Below are positions 44,724-56,179 of a stretch of DNA of 64,000 nt, piece after piece (the stretch's first letter is position 1; every line of letters starts with the position of its first letter). Under the pieces are notes generated by a model, which saw nothing but the letters and a program-made list of their open reading frames with translations, was not told the DNA's origin and did no database searches. Source of the DNA: Euleptes europaea (lineage: Eukaryota; Chordata; Lepidosauria; Squamata; Sphaerodactylidae); assembly GCF_029931775.1 (NCBI RefSeq), contig NC_079323.1, forward strand, positions 407,001 to 471,000, read 5' to 3'. The translations under genes were made by a program, and so were the position numbers.

Positions 44724-47700
44724 TCAGAGGGGGGTCTCCTGCTTGTACTCGTAGCCGCACGTGGGGCCCTCGAACTGTAGTTTGATGGCCGCCTTCAGGT
44801 GCAGATGAGGGTCCAGAGAGTCCAGGGAGATGAGGGGGACCCCAGGCCCTCTGCTGTGCTTGTCCTGACCGGCAGAGCGATGTGTGGCCGAGACGGCAGC
44901 CTGGCGCCGGCGGGGCAGGGAATGCTGCTGTATCTGCTGGGCAAAGCTGAGGCTGTCGACGGGCACAGTCTGGGCCGTGGCCAGTGAGTGAAAAGTGGAT
45001 GTGGTGGCTGCCGAGGAGCAGCGGGACACCCGGGACTTGCAGCGTTCGTCCACGGAGTCCACGGAGGGAGAGCTGCTCCGCTTGCCAGGGGGGGCCGGGC
45101 TGCTTGCGGAACTGCTGGAGGAGCCCAGCTGTGGGGAGGTGGCCGCAGGGGTAGCGCCGTGGCTTTCCAGCAGCCGCAGTACAGCATGGTGGCCCTGCTT
45201 GGCTGCCATGCGCATGGGGGTGCGCCCTGCCCTGTCGCGGATGTCGGGGTTTGCTCCATGTTCCAGCAGCACTCGTACCACCTCGGCTTGGCCCTCCTGT
45301 GCCGCAATGCCCAGTGCGGTGGCCCCTTGGTTGCAGGCGTGGTCAGGCTGCATCCCGTTCTCCAGCAAGAGGTGGGTGAGGCGGGCGTGGCCCTGCCAGG
45401 CGGCCAAGTGCAGGACGGAGCGGCACTCCCCATCCATGGCTTCCACGTCTGCCCCGTAGCTCAAGAGGAGCCGTGTGGCGTCCTCCTGGCCCTGCCAGCA
45501 CGTGACGTGCAGCGCGGTCCGGCCCTGGGCGTCCCGTCCCTCGAGACTGGCCCCGTTCTCCAGCAGGAGCTCCGCCATTTCCGTGAGCCCCTCCAGCACC
45601 AGGAGGTAGAGCATGGGGCGCCCCTCAGCATCACACAAGTTCACGTCCGCCCCCTTGCGCAGGAGCAGCTCAGCTGTGGGGCGGTGCCCTCCCAGCATGG
45701 CCAAGGTCAGAGCAGAGAGCCCATCATAGCCGGTGTGATCGATGGGGGAGCCGCGCTCGAGCAGCAGCTGCACGACATCCACGTGCCCTTCCTGGGCAGC
45801 TAGCATCAGCGGGACCCGCCCGTCGCGGTTTGGCTCCGCCAGTCGGGCGCCAGCCTCCAGGAGAACAGCACAGGTCCTGGCATGGCCCTGCCAAGCAGCC
45901 AGGTGCAGGGGGGTCCAGCCCAGTCCGTCGCGGTGGTTCTCGTCAAGGCCTCGCTCCAGCAGAGCCCTGACCACGGCCTCACTCCCCTGCCCGGCTGCCA
46001 CACCCAGGACAGTCCGCCCTTCGCTGTCCAGGACATCGACAGCTGCACCCCAAAGCAGCAAGGACGCGACTACTGCCCTGTGGCCCATGGAAGCAGCGGC
46101 CAAGAGCGGGGTGCAGCCGGCTGAATCAGCCTCATCCACGTCAGCCCCGGCTTCCAGCAGCAATTCAACCACGTCCGCGTGGCCTTCGTAAGCGGCTACA
46201 AGCAATGGTGTCATACCGTCGCGGTCTGCGTGCCCTGGAGAGGCTCCATGTTCCAACAGCAACTCCACCACCTTGGCATAGCCACGGCTCGCTGGGACAC
46301 AAAGGGCTGCCACGGAGAGTGCCGTGCGCCCATCCATGTCGGCGTGGTCCACATGAGCGCCGTGAGCCAGCAGCAGTGCCACAATCTCCCGGTGTCCCAT
46401 ATAGGCAGCTGCAATGAGCGCAGTGCGCCCCTCCGTGTCGGCCCGGTTGACGTCAGCCCCATGCTGTAGCAGCGTGTCCACAATGTCCTCGTGCCCCCCC
46501 CAGGCAGCCGCCCGCAGCGCAGTTCTCCCCTCTGCATCGGAGCAGTCCACATTTGCCCCAGCCCGCAAGAGGATGCTGACGGCCTCACTGTGGCCTCCCC
46601 AGGCCGCTGCCCGCAGCGCCGTCCAGCCTTCACGGTCAGGGCGGTCCACGCTGGCTCCTTGGGCCAGCAAGCAAAGCAGCACCTTGGTGTGTCCCTGGCG
46701 CGCAGCCAGGGTCATGGGCGTCTGTCCGTGCTGATCCGGGACCTCGGCCTGCGCCCCCCGTGCCAGCAGCAGCCCCGCCACCTCGTAGTTCCCGCTGTGG
46801 GCAGCGCTGGCCAGCAAAGTCCGCCCGTTGGCATCACGCTGGTTGACGCTGGCTCCGTTTTCCAGCAGGAGGCGCACAGAGTCCTCGTGCTCCAGGGCGT
46901 GCTGCAAGGAGGGCCCCGGTCCCTGGTCCCCCAGGCGGGCCCCTGCCAGCACCAGCAGCTCCAGCACAGGTGGCTCCAGGGGCAGCAGAAGCTCCTCCAG
47001 CTCCAAGCAGCGATCCACAGGCGCCCCGCACCACACCAGCCACAGGGCCAGCTGCCAGGGCTCCATGCCCAGCTCGGCGTAGAGCAGGTGGCGGGCCAGC
47101 TCGTGGACCTGCTCCGGGCTCAGCTGCGGTGCCCGGCAGGAGGCACTCATGGCTAGCAAGGCGTGCCCGCGGGCCGGGCAGCAGAGGTACTTCTGGGTGC
47201 AGTGCTTGACGTCACACAGCCACTCGGCAAAGCTGGCGTGGAAGAGGAGGCAGGTGCCGCCGGGGCCGTTGTGCACCAGCGCTGCCAGGGACGCCCGCCA
47301 CCCCTCAAACTCCTCCCGGGACACAGGCCGGCGAGTCCAGACGGCAGCATAGAGCTCTGCGGGCCCCAGAGGACGGGGAGCAGCTAGGAGGGCCTCCAGC
47401 AAGGGGCGGACGGCAGCAAACTCGTGCCCGGGGAAGAGGCGTTGGCACAGCCAGAGGTAGAGTCCGTACAGGGTGCCCGGAATATGGCGCACCTCCCGCA
47501 GGGTGACCAGCTCCCCCGCCACGCCGTCCAGCACCCGCTCCAGGTACAGCAGGCAGCCGTTGCTCTTGATGTGCAGCTGGCTCAGGGCCTCTGCCGTGTC
47601 ACGCGTGAGGTGCCGCCGGAGAGCCTCCTCCCGGTCCAGCCGGGCCAGGATGTACTGCTGCACATCGCACACCACAGAGTCCCGCCGCAGGTCATCCAAG

Positions 47701-49476
47701 CACAGCCGCCGGAAGCCTGGAGGGGAGGAAAAGCCACGGCTGACAACGACACCACAGCCCCGCCGGGGAAAGGGGAAGGGCCACGGGGCATGTGCGGCAT
47801 GCAGGCACAAGGGGGATCCCCTCCCCCTCAGGAAGGCAGCAGAACCCCCAAGCCCCATGGATGCTAGCAATCCTCCAATTCTTTGGGGAGCCCAGATGCC
47901 AGGAAGAGGAGGAGGAAGACGAAGAGTTGGCTTTTATATGCCGACTTTCTCTACCACTTAAGGCAGAATCAGACCGGCTTACAATCACCTTCCCTTCCCC
48001 TCCCCACAACAGACACCCTGTGAGGTAGGTGGGGCTGAGGAGGTGTGACTAGCCTAAGGTCACCCAGCACGCTTCATGTGGAGGAGCGGGGAAACAAATC
48101 CAGTTCACCAGACTAGCGTCCACCAAGAAGTAACCCAAGAAGGACCAACCCCCCTCCAAGCTGCCTCCCCCGTGAATAATCCAGGCCCATCAGACACAGG
48201 CCTGGGATCCCGGTGGGAGGCCCCGCCTCATGTCCCCCCTCCAGCACATGCAGCCCCAGCACCAGGAGGGGGCTCAGCGGAAGAGACTGCTCTGCACGAA
48301 GCAGGCGGCATGGAGGGCAGGCGATGCGACATGCCCTGAGAGGCTGAGGCGCGGCTGCCGGTCCAAGCAGACAATACCGACCTCAATAGACCGGTGGTCT
48401 GATTAGGTGGAAGGCAGCTTGCTGTGTGTGTTCCTGGCCCTGCAGGGAACGGCCCCGCCAAGAGCCCGGACGTGCACAGGGGAAGGCCGCGAAAGGCCGC
48501 TCCGTCCCCCCTTCCCGGCAGGTGAGCCCCCTAGCATGGCTCCACCCCCAGGGCCGTTTCTCACCGGGAAAGAGGCGCAGCACCCCCTTGCTGTGGGAAC
48601 GGGCGGTGCAGACCAGCAGCAGCCAGGGGGGCAGCAGCTGGAGGTGGCCCCCCAGGAGACGGGCGATCGTGCGGCTGGGCCCCGGTGGAGGGGCGCGCTC
48701 CTCGTCCCGGCCGTGCTGGCCCCCGGCGTCCAGGGCGTCCACCAGCAGCAGCAGCGGCTTGGCAGGGGGCGGCAGGTCCAGCAAAGGCAGCAGCACCGCT
48801 CTGGGGAGGAGACGAGGACGGACCCGGTGGGGAGCGCCCCACCCCAGCAGCGCCCGGGCAGGAGTCTCCCTCCCTCCCTCCACGGGCCGAGGAGCTCCGC
48901 CCTGCTCTGCGGTCGGGGGGCAGAGGAACAGGGGCTCGGCAGGGGTGGGGTGGGGAGTGCAAGGACACCCGGGTGCCTGTCACCACGCCTCCCCCCTTCC
49001 TCCGGTGGGCCCTGGGGGCAAGGGCCCCCCCCCCGGACGGGCCCCGCTCGGCAAGGCGCCCCCGCCCCCTCTTACCTGCGGAAGGCCTCGTCGGGGTCCT
49101 TCGTGCACTCGGGGGCCTGCAGGGCCCGCCAGGCGTCCAGGTGCCTCAGCTGCTCCCGGTAGGCCGGCAGCAGCGGGCAGCGCTGCAGCTGCCCCACCAG
49201 CCGGCGCAGGAAGGCGCGGGGGGCGCGCGTGCGGGCGTCGTGGGCTTGGCAGAAGTGCCAGGCCAGGGCGCTCTCCGCCAGCGCCGCCCGCCGCCCGGCC
49301 TCCGAGGTGGGCCACAGCGCCTCGCTGCACAGGGCCGTCTTGCCGCTGCCCGGGCCCCCCGTCACCAGCACCCCGCCGCCGCCGCCGCCCCCCTCCAGGC
49401 TCCGCGCCAGCCGGCCCAGCGCCCACGCCCGGCCCTCGAAGCCCTTGCCCTGCAGCACGCTCCCCGCCGGCTCCAT
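44724..49476 (-). CDS. ANKRD50-like protein (P-loop NTPase plus ankyrin array)
   Basis: ANKRD50 works with the SNX27-retromer pathway in recycling endosomal cargo; this is a paralogue. Exons in transcript order are 49476-49076, 48800-48565 and 47716-44724. GT-AG borders and phases fit exactly, giving 1209 codons. The start, with LLQGK-like LQGKGFEGR, matches the start of ANKRD50. A Walker A motif (GGPGSGKT, about residues 40-47) and a Walker B-like LLLLVDALD (about 150-158) mark the NTPase. Next comes a conserved region ([52 protein letters not shown]), then about 17-18 ankyrin repeats (about 484-1068; for example [20 protein letters not shown]). The tail keeps [21 protein letters not shown] and the terminal YKQETPL, all found in ANKRD50. 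It is shorter than human ANKRD50 (1429) because most of the Ser-rich tail linker is missing. GC-rich codon use differs from what I recall of ANKRD50. The frame is fully open. Confidence 0.95.
47908..48112 (-). mobile_element. CORE-SINE copy
   Basis: Reading reversed, it has the tail (TTTTATATGCCGACTTTCTC, CACTTAAGGCAGAATC), the core (CACCCTGTGAGGTAGGTGGG ... AAGGTCACCCAGC) and the body (GGGGAAACAAATCCAGTTC). It lies in the second coding intron of the ANKRD50-like gene. Confidence 0.85.
48340..48430 (+). mobile_element. tRNA-derived SINE 3' fragment
   Basis: GCTGCCGGTCCAAGCAGACAATACCGACC through GGAAGGCAGCTTGCTGTGTG matches the SINE's 3' third. Confidence 0.6.
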
Positions 49477-50300
49477 GCCGCCCCGCCGGGCATGGCCCGC
49501 CCCACCCCGCCACGGGCGCCAGGGAGAAGGCGGCAGGGTCAGGCCCCCCGCCCGCCGGCCACCTGCGCCGCGCCCGCCCGCCCATCCGGCAGCCGGCGGG
49601 CAGACAGCAGCGGATGCTGATTCATCGGCCCCCCGCCCTGCAGCCGCCCGCCCCGCCGCCCCGCCGCCCCGCCCCGCCCCTGCTCCCCCCTCCGGCCGAT
49701 CCGTTCACCTGGCGGCGGTCCCCTTCTCAAGGCCGGGCAGGCGGAGGGAGGCAGCCGCAGGGCTCTGCCGCACACATCCCGGGCCCGGATTTGGGCCGGG
49801 CGCCCCCCCCCCCCCCAGCGGGCAGAGGGATCGTGGGGGGGGCGTCCTCCCTGGGCCCCAAGAGGAAGGGAGGGGCGCGGCGGGAGGGGGAGGGCGGGCA
49901 GGCAGGCGCTCCCGAAAGGGGAGCCGGGCGAGCAGGCACTCTTCCAGGGGGGCGCCACCCACCCGAAGAGCCGAAGCCTTCCTCTCCGGCGGCTCCCGCC
50001 TTGGCCGGCTGACCAACAGCCCCGCGCCGGGAAAGCCCGCCCGCCTGCCCGGGGTGTGGGCTCCGGGACAGAAGGGGGCAGGGGCGCGCCCGGCCGGGAG
50101 GGGCTGCAGCGGCGGGGGGGGGCGGGGCGCGGCCGCACTGCAGGGCTGGGAGGGGCGCGCCGGACACGTCGGCCCGCGGGGGGGGGGGGCGCCCCGCCGC
50201 CTCACCTGCGCCTTCCGGGCCGGCGGCTCGGGGCTGCTGCCCGCCCAGGGAGGGAGGGAGGAGGCGGCCTGGACGCCGCCGCCGCCGCCTCTCCCGCCCA
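49080..50300 (-). promoter_or_regulatory. CpG island and probable promoter of ANKRD50-like gene
   Basis: This is about 1.2 kb of CpG-dense DNA covering the first coding exon and its upstream flank. A likely non-coding leader exon ends in GGCGCAG|GTGAGG at about 50206-50207 on the minus strand. Long ORFs on both strands across 48.4-50.7 kb come from the base composition. Confidence 0.65.
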
Positions 50301-50980
50301 CCGTCCCCATGGCTGGGCCGAGGCTCTGGCGCACCTCAGGGGTGCCAGGTGGCCCCTGGGCTGTTCCAGGCCGGCGCGGGCCGTGCAGCCACAGCCAGAC
50401 CTGCCAAGCGTGCTCAGCGTGGATCCCGCAAGGTCCTCTCCGGGACTACCCACGAGCCCCTTGCGTGGGCCTGGACCTGAGCAGCAGCAGCATCCAAGCA
50501 GGTGGCTCCCCATGTGAAACACTCTGCGTGACACTGCTGGGGCCGGGGGGCTGAGTGCAGATCTCCTCCGTCCTGCGTGGACCCCCGTCCGCCTCGCGTC
50601 CGCTGGGCTCCTCCAAAGGTCTTCCCCAGTCGGGCCCGTGGCAAAAAGCTGTCCCCGGCGGCACATGTCTTGATCCGCAGACAGTTACCTCGACCGGCCC
50701 CTCCCTGGGGAGCGTGCGATGCCTGGCGAGGCGCGGAAGGGTGGTCTTTGGGCATGTGGGGGCGCGTTCCCGGCCAGAGCGAGGCCTGCCTCTCGAGAGG
50801 CCTCCAGCTCCCCTGGGGAGACCCGCTGGCCGCCCCCACGGCCCCCTGCCCTCTGTCTCAAGGAACGGAACTGACTGGCCCTGAGTGGAGCACTTGAGAG
50901 GTGGGAGCAGAGCACGGCCCCTCTGCACGCAAGGGGAGGGAGAGCTTTTCCGGTTAGGAATCACGACAGAGGGGAAACAC
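50300..50980. other. Upstream flank of ANKRD50-like gene, no gene seen
   Basis: GC-rich unique sequence. Frames here carry no domain and no paired exon borders. Confidence 0.5.
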
Positions 50981-50984
50981 AGAC

Positions 50985-51185
50985 GTTTTGCATGAGGCCG
51001 GCGAAACGGAGGACCAAGGGAACATTTTCTCCCTCTTGCGTAACATCAGGGCGGGAGATTCAGGGCAGACTGAAGTCAGTTCTTCACACCATGCGGACTG
51101 ACCCTGCGGAACTCGCTGCACAGGGTGTACTGATGGTGGCTAGGCTAGACGACTTTGAAAGGAAGGAAATTAGACAGGTTGATGG
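50985..51185 (+). mobile_element. LINE ORF tail fragment, CR1-like
   Basis: TTCTCCCTCTTGCGTAACATC ... GACTGAAGTCAGTTCTTCACACC ... CTAGACGACTTTGAAAGGAAGG resembles the final ORF2 codons and early 3' UTR of CR1-like elements. It is diverged from the other families here. Confidence 0.5.
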
Positions 51186-51554
51186 AGACCGACAGGCACT
51201 CACCACGGGACGAGGGCGCGCTCTGGCCTTCATGCCCTTCCTTGCGGCCTTCCGGTTCAGCTGCTCCAACTGCCTCGGTGGCTGGCTCACCGTGCCAGCG
51301 GAGACCAGTCAAAAGTCAGCGGCCCTTCCAAATGGCAGGGGCACTGCTGATTCCAAGAGGCCCCTGGCCTTTGGGGGGCCCTCCCCTCTGCGCCATCCTG
51401 CAGAATACCTGGCGAGGCCTGGCTGATGTCACCATGGAGACAGAGCGGGTCTACCTTCTCAGGTTCTCATCTGGTCAGGACTGCGCCCTGAACGCCAAGC
51501 AGGACGGAGGGGTAGATGGGGTGGGCATGCCCAGGAAAGCCAGGCTGCAAAGGA

Positions 51555-51925
51555 GCCCCACCCTCCAAGACACCCATTTTCCCCAGGGGAGCTGATCTGT
51601 GTAGTCTGGAGAGCAGCTGTCATTCCCGGGGCGGGGGGAAGGAAGGATCCCCAGCGTCCACCTGCAGGCCGGCATCCCTCGCTCTGACCTGTCTGCCCCT
51701 GAGCCTTCCATACCACCTGGTCTGCTGGTGCCTCCAGGCTGGGGAGCTCCTGGAGATTTGGGGACAGAGCCTGGGGGGAGGATGGGGACCTCCGTGGGGT
51801 ACAAGGCCAGAGAGCCCCACCCTCCAAAGCTTCTCCAGGGGAACTGATCTGTGTAGGCTGGAGATGAGCTGTCATTCCGGGGGATCCCCAGGCCCCACCT
51901 GGAGGCTGCTGGCATCCCTAATTAG
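51555..51925. mobile_element. Two tandem MITE-like copies
   Basis: The phrase CCAGGGGAACTGATCTGTGTAG...CTGGAGA...AGCTGTCATTCC occurs twice, once in each half (about 51575-51630 and 51835-51880). The halves are joined near 51740 by CTCCTGGAGATTTGGGG. This is the same family as 436-646 and 33003-33193. Confidence 0.55.
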
Positions 51926-51997
51926 GAGTGTCTCACCACTAGTCAGGCCCCACAGAGCCACCCGGCAGGTCACAGTGATAGTTTTGGACTTTGGGGA

Positions 51998-52204
51998 AAA
52001 CTTGGCTCAGTGGTAGAGCCTCTGCTTGCCATGCAGAAGGTCCCAGGTTCAGTCCCTGTCATCTCCAGTTAAAGGGACTAGGCAGGTAGGTGATGTGGAA
52101 GACCTCTGCCTGAGACCCTGGAGAGCTGCTGCCAGTCTGAGTAGACAATACTGACTTTGATGGACCAAGGGTCTGGTTCAGTAGAAGGCAGCTTCATGTG
52201 TTCT
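51998..52204 (+). mobile_element. tRNA-derived SINE, full length
   Basis: The A box (TTGGCTCAGTGGTAGAGCC), B box (GGTTCAGTCCC), body (GTGATGTGGAAGACCTCTGC) and end (GGCAGCTTCATGTGTTC) are all present. Confidence 0.85.
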
Positions 52205-52795
52205 TCTGTTCCACAGACTTAAATGATGAGCCTAAGGGCATCGTCACTGTTCCCAGTGGGTGCTAAAACATCTGCATTTTGCACTAGAAAGGGAGCCTGT
52301 CGGAACCCTCCATGTCTGGGGTACATACATGCAGAGGTGAAAGCCCTGCAAAGATCTGCCTGTGGAAGCCCGTTCAGTCCTGAGTGGCCCAAAGGGGAGA
52401 GATGGAGCCTGTCAGTTCCTTGCTTTATTTGCAGCCCACCTTTCTCATGGAGACGCAAGGTGGATCAGGCAGTGAAAATCACTCTGATCAATAGAATGAG
52501 ACATCTAACAAGAAAATGGGACTGGGATTACAGAAATCTGAAACAAGCAAAAAGGATTAGACACAATTACGTTACACAATGCAGAGAATGTTTTACGTAA
52601 GTAGACAACAGTGCCGGGAGAGCAAGGTAATGCACACGAGGCACAGTGGTTGTGGTCTATGGCCCCGTTCTCATTATAAAAGTGCCTCGACCATTTTGTT
52701 GTAATATAGCCGCGGTACCTTTATAAAAATACCCCCCTGAACCATTCTGTTCTACATGGGTTGCGGAATGATAGATGTGTGGGGGACTTCTTGAA
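52205..52795. other. No gene seen
   Basis: A/T-richer sequence that includes a LINE-tail-like piece (CAGCCCACCTTTCTCATGGAG). There are no supportable exons. Confidence 0.45.
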
Positions 52796-52797
52796 TT

Positions 52798-53090
52798 TAG
52801 GCAGATCACGAGAGGGAGGGCAGGAAGGGCTGTGTCAGTGTTTGGCTCTCGTGGCCCTTACATGCCATGGGAAATGCAGATCATCACTTTGGGGGGGTCA
52901 GGAAGCAATTTTCCTCCTGGCCAGATTGGACAGGGATCCTGGAGGGTTCCCCCCCATCTTCTAGGCATGGTGTAGGGGTCACTGGGGGTTTGCGGGGGGG
53001 ATGAGGTAGTTGTGAATGTCCTGCATTGTGCAGGGGGTTGGACTAGATGACCCTGGTGGTCCCTTCCAACTCTGTGATTCTATGACCGCC
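52798..53090 (+). mobile_element. CR1 3' UTR copy
   Basis: AGGCAGATCACGAGAGGGAGG, GGTCAGGAAGCAATTTTCC and GGTCCCTTCCAACTCTGTGATTC match the other CR1 tails. Confidence 0.85.
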
Positions 53091-53922
53091 TCACATCCCG
53101 GGCCATCTCCAGTCTTCACTGGCTCCCACCTTCTCTTTGCCTCTCCTGGTGCTTGGGCTTCTCCTTCTCTAATCTTGCAAATTTCAAGTGAGTCTGGATT
53201 TGTGCCCAGGTCTATATCACCTGCAGGCCCAGTTCTTTGAGGGTTAGTCACCTCTGTCATTCCTACTTTTTAAAGAGGCATTTTCTTATCTACCTGATTC
53301 ATTTGCCATGTTGGTCCATTGCAAAAAAAAAAAAAAAAAGGGAGTGCCAAGATTCTTCTTTTGTTTTGGCCAGAGCTAAACACCCCGTTCAGAGAATCTG
53401 ACTGTCCAGAATAACCCCTGCTGGCACCATTGTCCCAGGCAACCCCTGGTGAAGCTGATAGATCTGTGGGCAGAAAAACACAGATCCTCTGAGCACCTGA
53501 TGCTTGCGATGAAAGGAGCTCTGACTCACAAAGACTCATGCGGGAATAAACTCGGTGCGCCGATAAGGGGCCTCTGGACTCCTGTTTTATCTGAGGGGAA
53601 AGTCTGTCAACTTGCAAACATTTTATATGGCTGTTCCTAAGTGTGTTGGGGAGGGCGAATTTCTAAGTGTCTTTCCGCAAAACTTGTGAGGAGTCTGCAG
53701 GGCAGGGGAAGCCAAGCGTGTAGGCATTTGGGGGCACAGGGTGGGCACAGGCAGTGCCGTTGGCAAGCATGTGCTGCTATTAAGAGTGGGGAGGGCTCTC
53801 AGAAAAGGTGAGTCTTTTCTAAATACCGAGAAAGCCTGAAAATACAGAGTCAGTTCTGCATTGAGCTGAAGGGAGCTTGCCCGCGGCTAATGTCCCCACT
53901 GGAGAGGCCGGGGGAGGGGGGT

Positions 53923-56009
53923 TCAGGAGGTCCCCTTTGCTAAGAAGAACAGTTTGAGCACTCTGGTTCGGATCTGCTTTGTCTTGGCTCCGTAGACCAG
54001 GGGGTTGAACATGGGGGGCACCAGGAGGTAGAGGACGGACAGGATGATGTGGACGGGCTGGGGGACGCGGTGGCCAAAGCGGTGAGTCAAGAAAGAGAAC
54101 AGCCCCGGGACGTAGAAGACGAGGATGATACTGATGTGAGCCCCGCAGGTGCCGAAGGCTTTGCGCTGGGCCTCCCTGGAAGGCAGCCTCCACACCGTGC
54201 GGAGGATCAGGGCGTAGGAGGAAGAGATGCCCGCAATGTCCAGGCCCGACACAGAGAGCGAGAGAATCAGCCCGTAGAGGTTGTTGGCTGTGGTGTCGCC
54301 GCGGACGAGCTTCACCAGGGCCATGTGCTCGCAGTACCGTGTTTCCCCGAAAATAAGACACTGTCTTATATTTATTTTTCCTCAAGAAGACACACTATGG
54401 CTTATTTTCAGGGGATGTCTTATTTTTATTAAGTATGGTACAACAATCTACATTTATTCAAAGATAGTTAAGTCATCTTCTTAACTAAACCTGCTCGATG
54501 GGAAACGAACCCCGCCGCAGTAGACACCTGAGCTGACTCCGCCAAGCCGAATCTGCCCGCCGAAAGCCGGGCGGCGCTGCCCTGCAGAGCACCAACTCTG
54601 GGGTAAGCGGCTTCGGGATCGCAGGCTACTTTCTCACAGACAGCCTGGAGAATTTCCCCAGGTCCCCCTCTCCCGTTTTACAGTCACACAGAACCGAACC
54701 TGCACGCATCTGGTCCCCCCCCCCTGAATACTGAGACAGAAATGCCCCCGGTTTTCTCCCCACCCCGTACACAATTCCCCCCTTTTAAACAGATGGTGAA
54801 GGGAAGCATCTGCAGATGGAGAAAAGAAGCCATTTTTATCTGATGAGGCAGTCCTCGCTCTTCTTCCTTTGGATCTCACCCAAACCCCACTGGGTCAGGA
54901 AGGTGGAGAGGGAGGCTGCCTGATTCCTGCATTGTACTGATTTAAGGATCGCCGCCAAGATCTGGCTTTGTTCCATCGCTGGCGAGTGCCCCGATCCTCC
55001 TCATAATCCCCACCTTCCCCCGACGATACGATTCTCTCCCGGAGGGTGGGCGGGCGAGAAAGGGGGGTCTTCCAGAGCCTCTGTCCAGCTGGTCATTCAA
55101 CCCAGATGTGCCAAGAGTGGAGGTGATTTCCAAAGCCTCTTTTGTTTGGGGGGTGCACAGGGAATCAAACCTCTCCCTACCCCCACCCCCGCCAAAGATC
55201 CTGAATGGTGAAGGGGCTGAGTCAGTGCAAGGCACGGCCCACAGACCCCGAGGTTCCCATCCCCCCAAAGCGCGAGCTGTTGGATTTCAACCGGGGGGCT
55301 GCGGCGACGGCGGCAGTGCGCAGCGTCGCCCGCCTTGAACAGCGCCTTACCGCTCCGCGCAGGTACGCTGCATATCACCATGTCTTATTTTCGGGGTATG
55401 GCTTATATTGCACAAATGCTTACAAATCCTGCTACGGCTTATTTTATGGGTATGTCTTATTTTCGGGGAAACAGGGTAGCAGTGGGCGATCACGTTGGAG
55501 CGGAAGTGCTGGAAGCGCCTCACCAGCAGTGGGAAAGGGACCACAATCACCACGGCTCGCACCACCAGGGCCAGGGTCACCTTCGCAACGAGGCGGGGGG
55601 TGAGTAGGGTACCGTATCTCAGCGGGGCGCAAATGGCCACGTAGCGGTCAAAGGCCATGGCCAGGAGCACCCCGGACTCCATGGCGGTGAAGGCGGGGAG
55701 GAAGAATATCTGGGCCAGGCAAGCGTCCAGGTCGATCTCCCTGGCATCCACCCAGAGGATGGCCAGCATCTTGGGGGCGATGGAGGTGGAGAGGCCCAGG
55801 TCCGTGACGGCCAAGATGCAGAGGAAGAGAAACATGGGCTGGTGGAGGCTGCGGTCAGATTCTATGATCAGCAGGAGGGAGGCGTTCCCCAACAAGGCCA
55901 TGACGTACATGCAGCAGAAGGGAACGGAGAGCCAGCTGTGGAAGGCCTCCAGCCCAGGAATCCCAACCAGCAGGAAGGAGGCGGGAGGACCCTGGCTGAT
56001 GTTGGACAT
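53923..56009 (-). pseudogene. Class I olfactory receptor, OR52W1-like, split by a DNA transposon
   Basis: Odorant GPCR of the ciliary membrane of olfactory neurons. The 5' part (56009-55477) starts MSNISQGPPASFLLVGIPG and holds TM1-TM4, with PMFLFLCILAVTDLGL and the MAFDRYVAIC (DRY) motif. The 3' part (54336-53923) resumes in TM5 with CEHMALVKL and holds KAFGTCGAHISIILVFY (TM6), FNPLVYGAKTKQIR (TM7) and the stop. The 1140-bp element at 54337-55476 sits in the Tyr codon of HCYCEH with its TA target duplicated. Without the element the two sides account for 945 bp, 315 codons including the stop, with no other lesion visible, so the loss is recent. A frame entered from the 5' side ends inside the element. 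A polypyrimidine-AG acceptor at about 56153 would begin the coding exon, as usual for receptors with a 5' UTR intron. IVVPFPLLV and NLYGLILSLSVSGLDI are close to human OR52W1, which flanks C11orf42. Confidence 0.88.
54337..55476. mobile_element. Non-autonomous Tc1/mariner-type element, 1140 bp
   Basis: The terminal inverted repeats share TGTTTCCCCGAAAATAAGACA and match at 23 of 24 positions. The element is flanked by a TA duplication (54335-54336 and 55477-55478). Subterminal parts repeat GTCTTATTTT and GGCTTATTTT phrases. The interior (about 54470-55375) is GC-rich, unlike the A/T-rich ends, and encodes no transposase that I can see. It may hold captured host DNA. Confidence 0.9.
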
Positions 56010-56179
56010 CCTTGGGGTGGGTCTCAGGAAGGCTCCGGGGGTGTGGGAGGCTCAGGCAGGATCTTTGCCACCAGGCCGAGGTTCTCTAGGAGCCAGTTCC
56101 ACAAGAGAGCCTCAGCCATGGTCTCCTCCAGATCCTGAAGTTCAGTGACATCCTGTGGGGAAGAACAGGAGGAAGATGA

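Noticed and set aside
44988-47156. + strand ORFs of 150-270 codons opposite the ankyrin exon
   Set aside because: Antisense frames of ankyrin repeats; no independent evidence.
48426-50012. 528-codon + strand ORF over the ANKRD50-like 5' exons
   Set aside because: It is the antisense shadow of a GC-rich coding exon and CpG island. The real gene on the other strand has matching exon phases and family motifs.
56030-56152. Possible last exon of an unknown gene ending in PPTPPEPS and a stop
   Set aside because: It follows an acceptor and reads well, but it lies directly in front of the receptor ATG, where a receptor 5' leader exon is expected, and no upstream coding exon fits.
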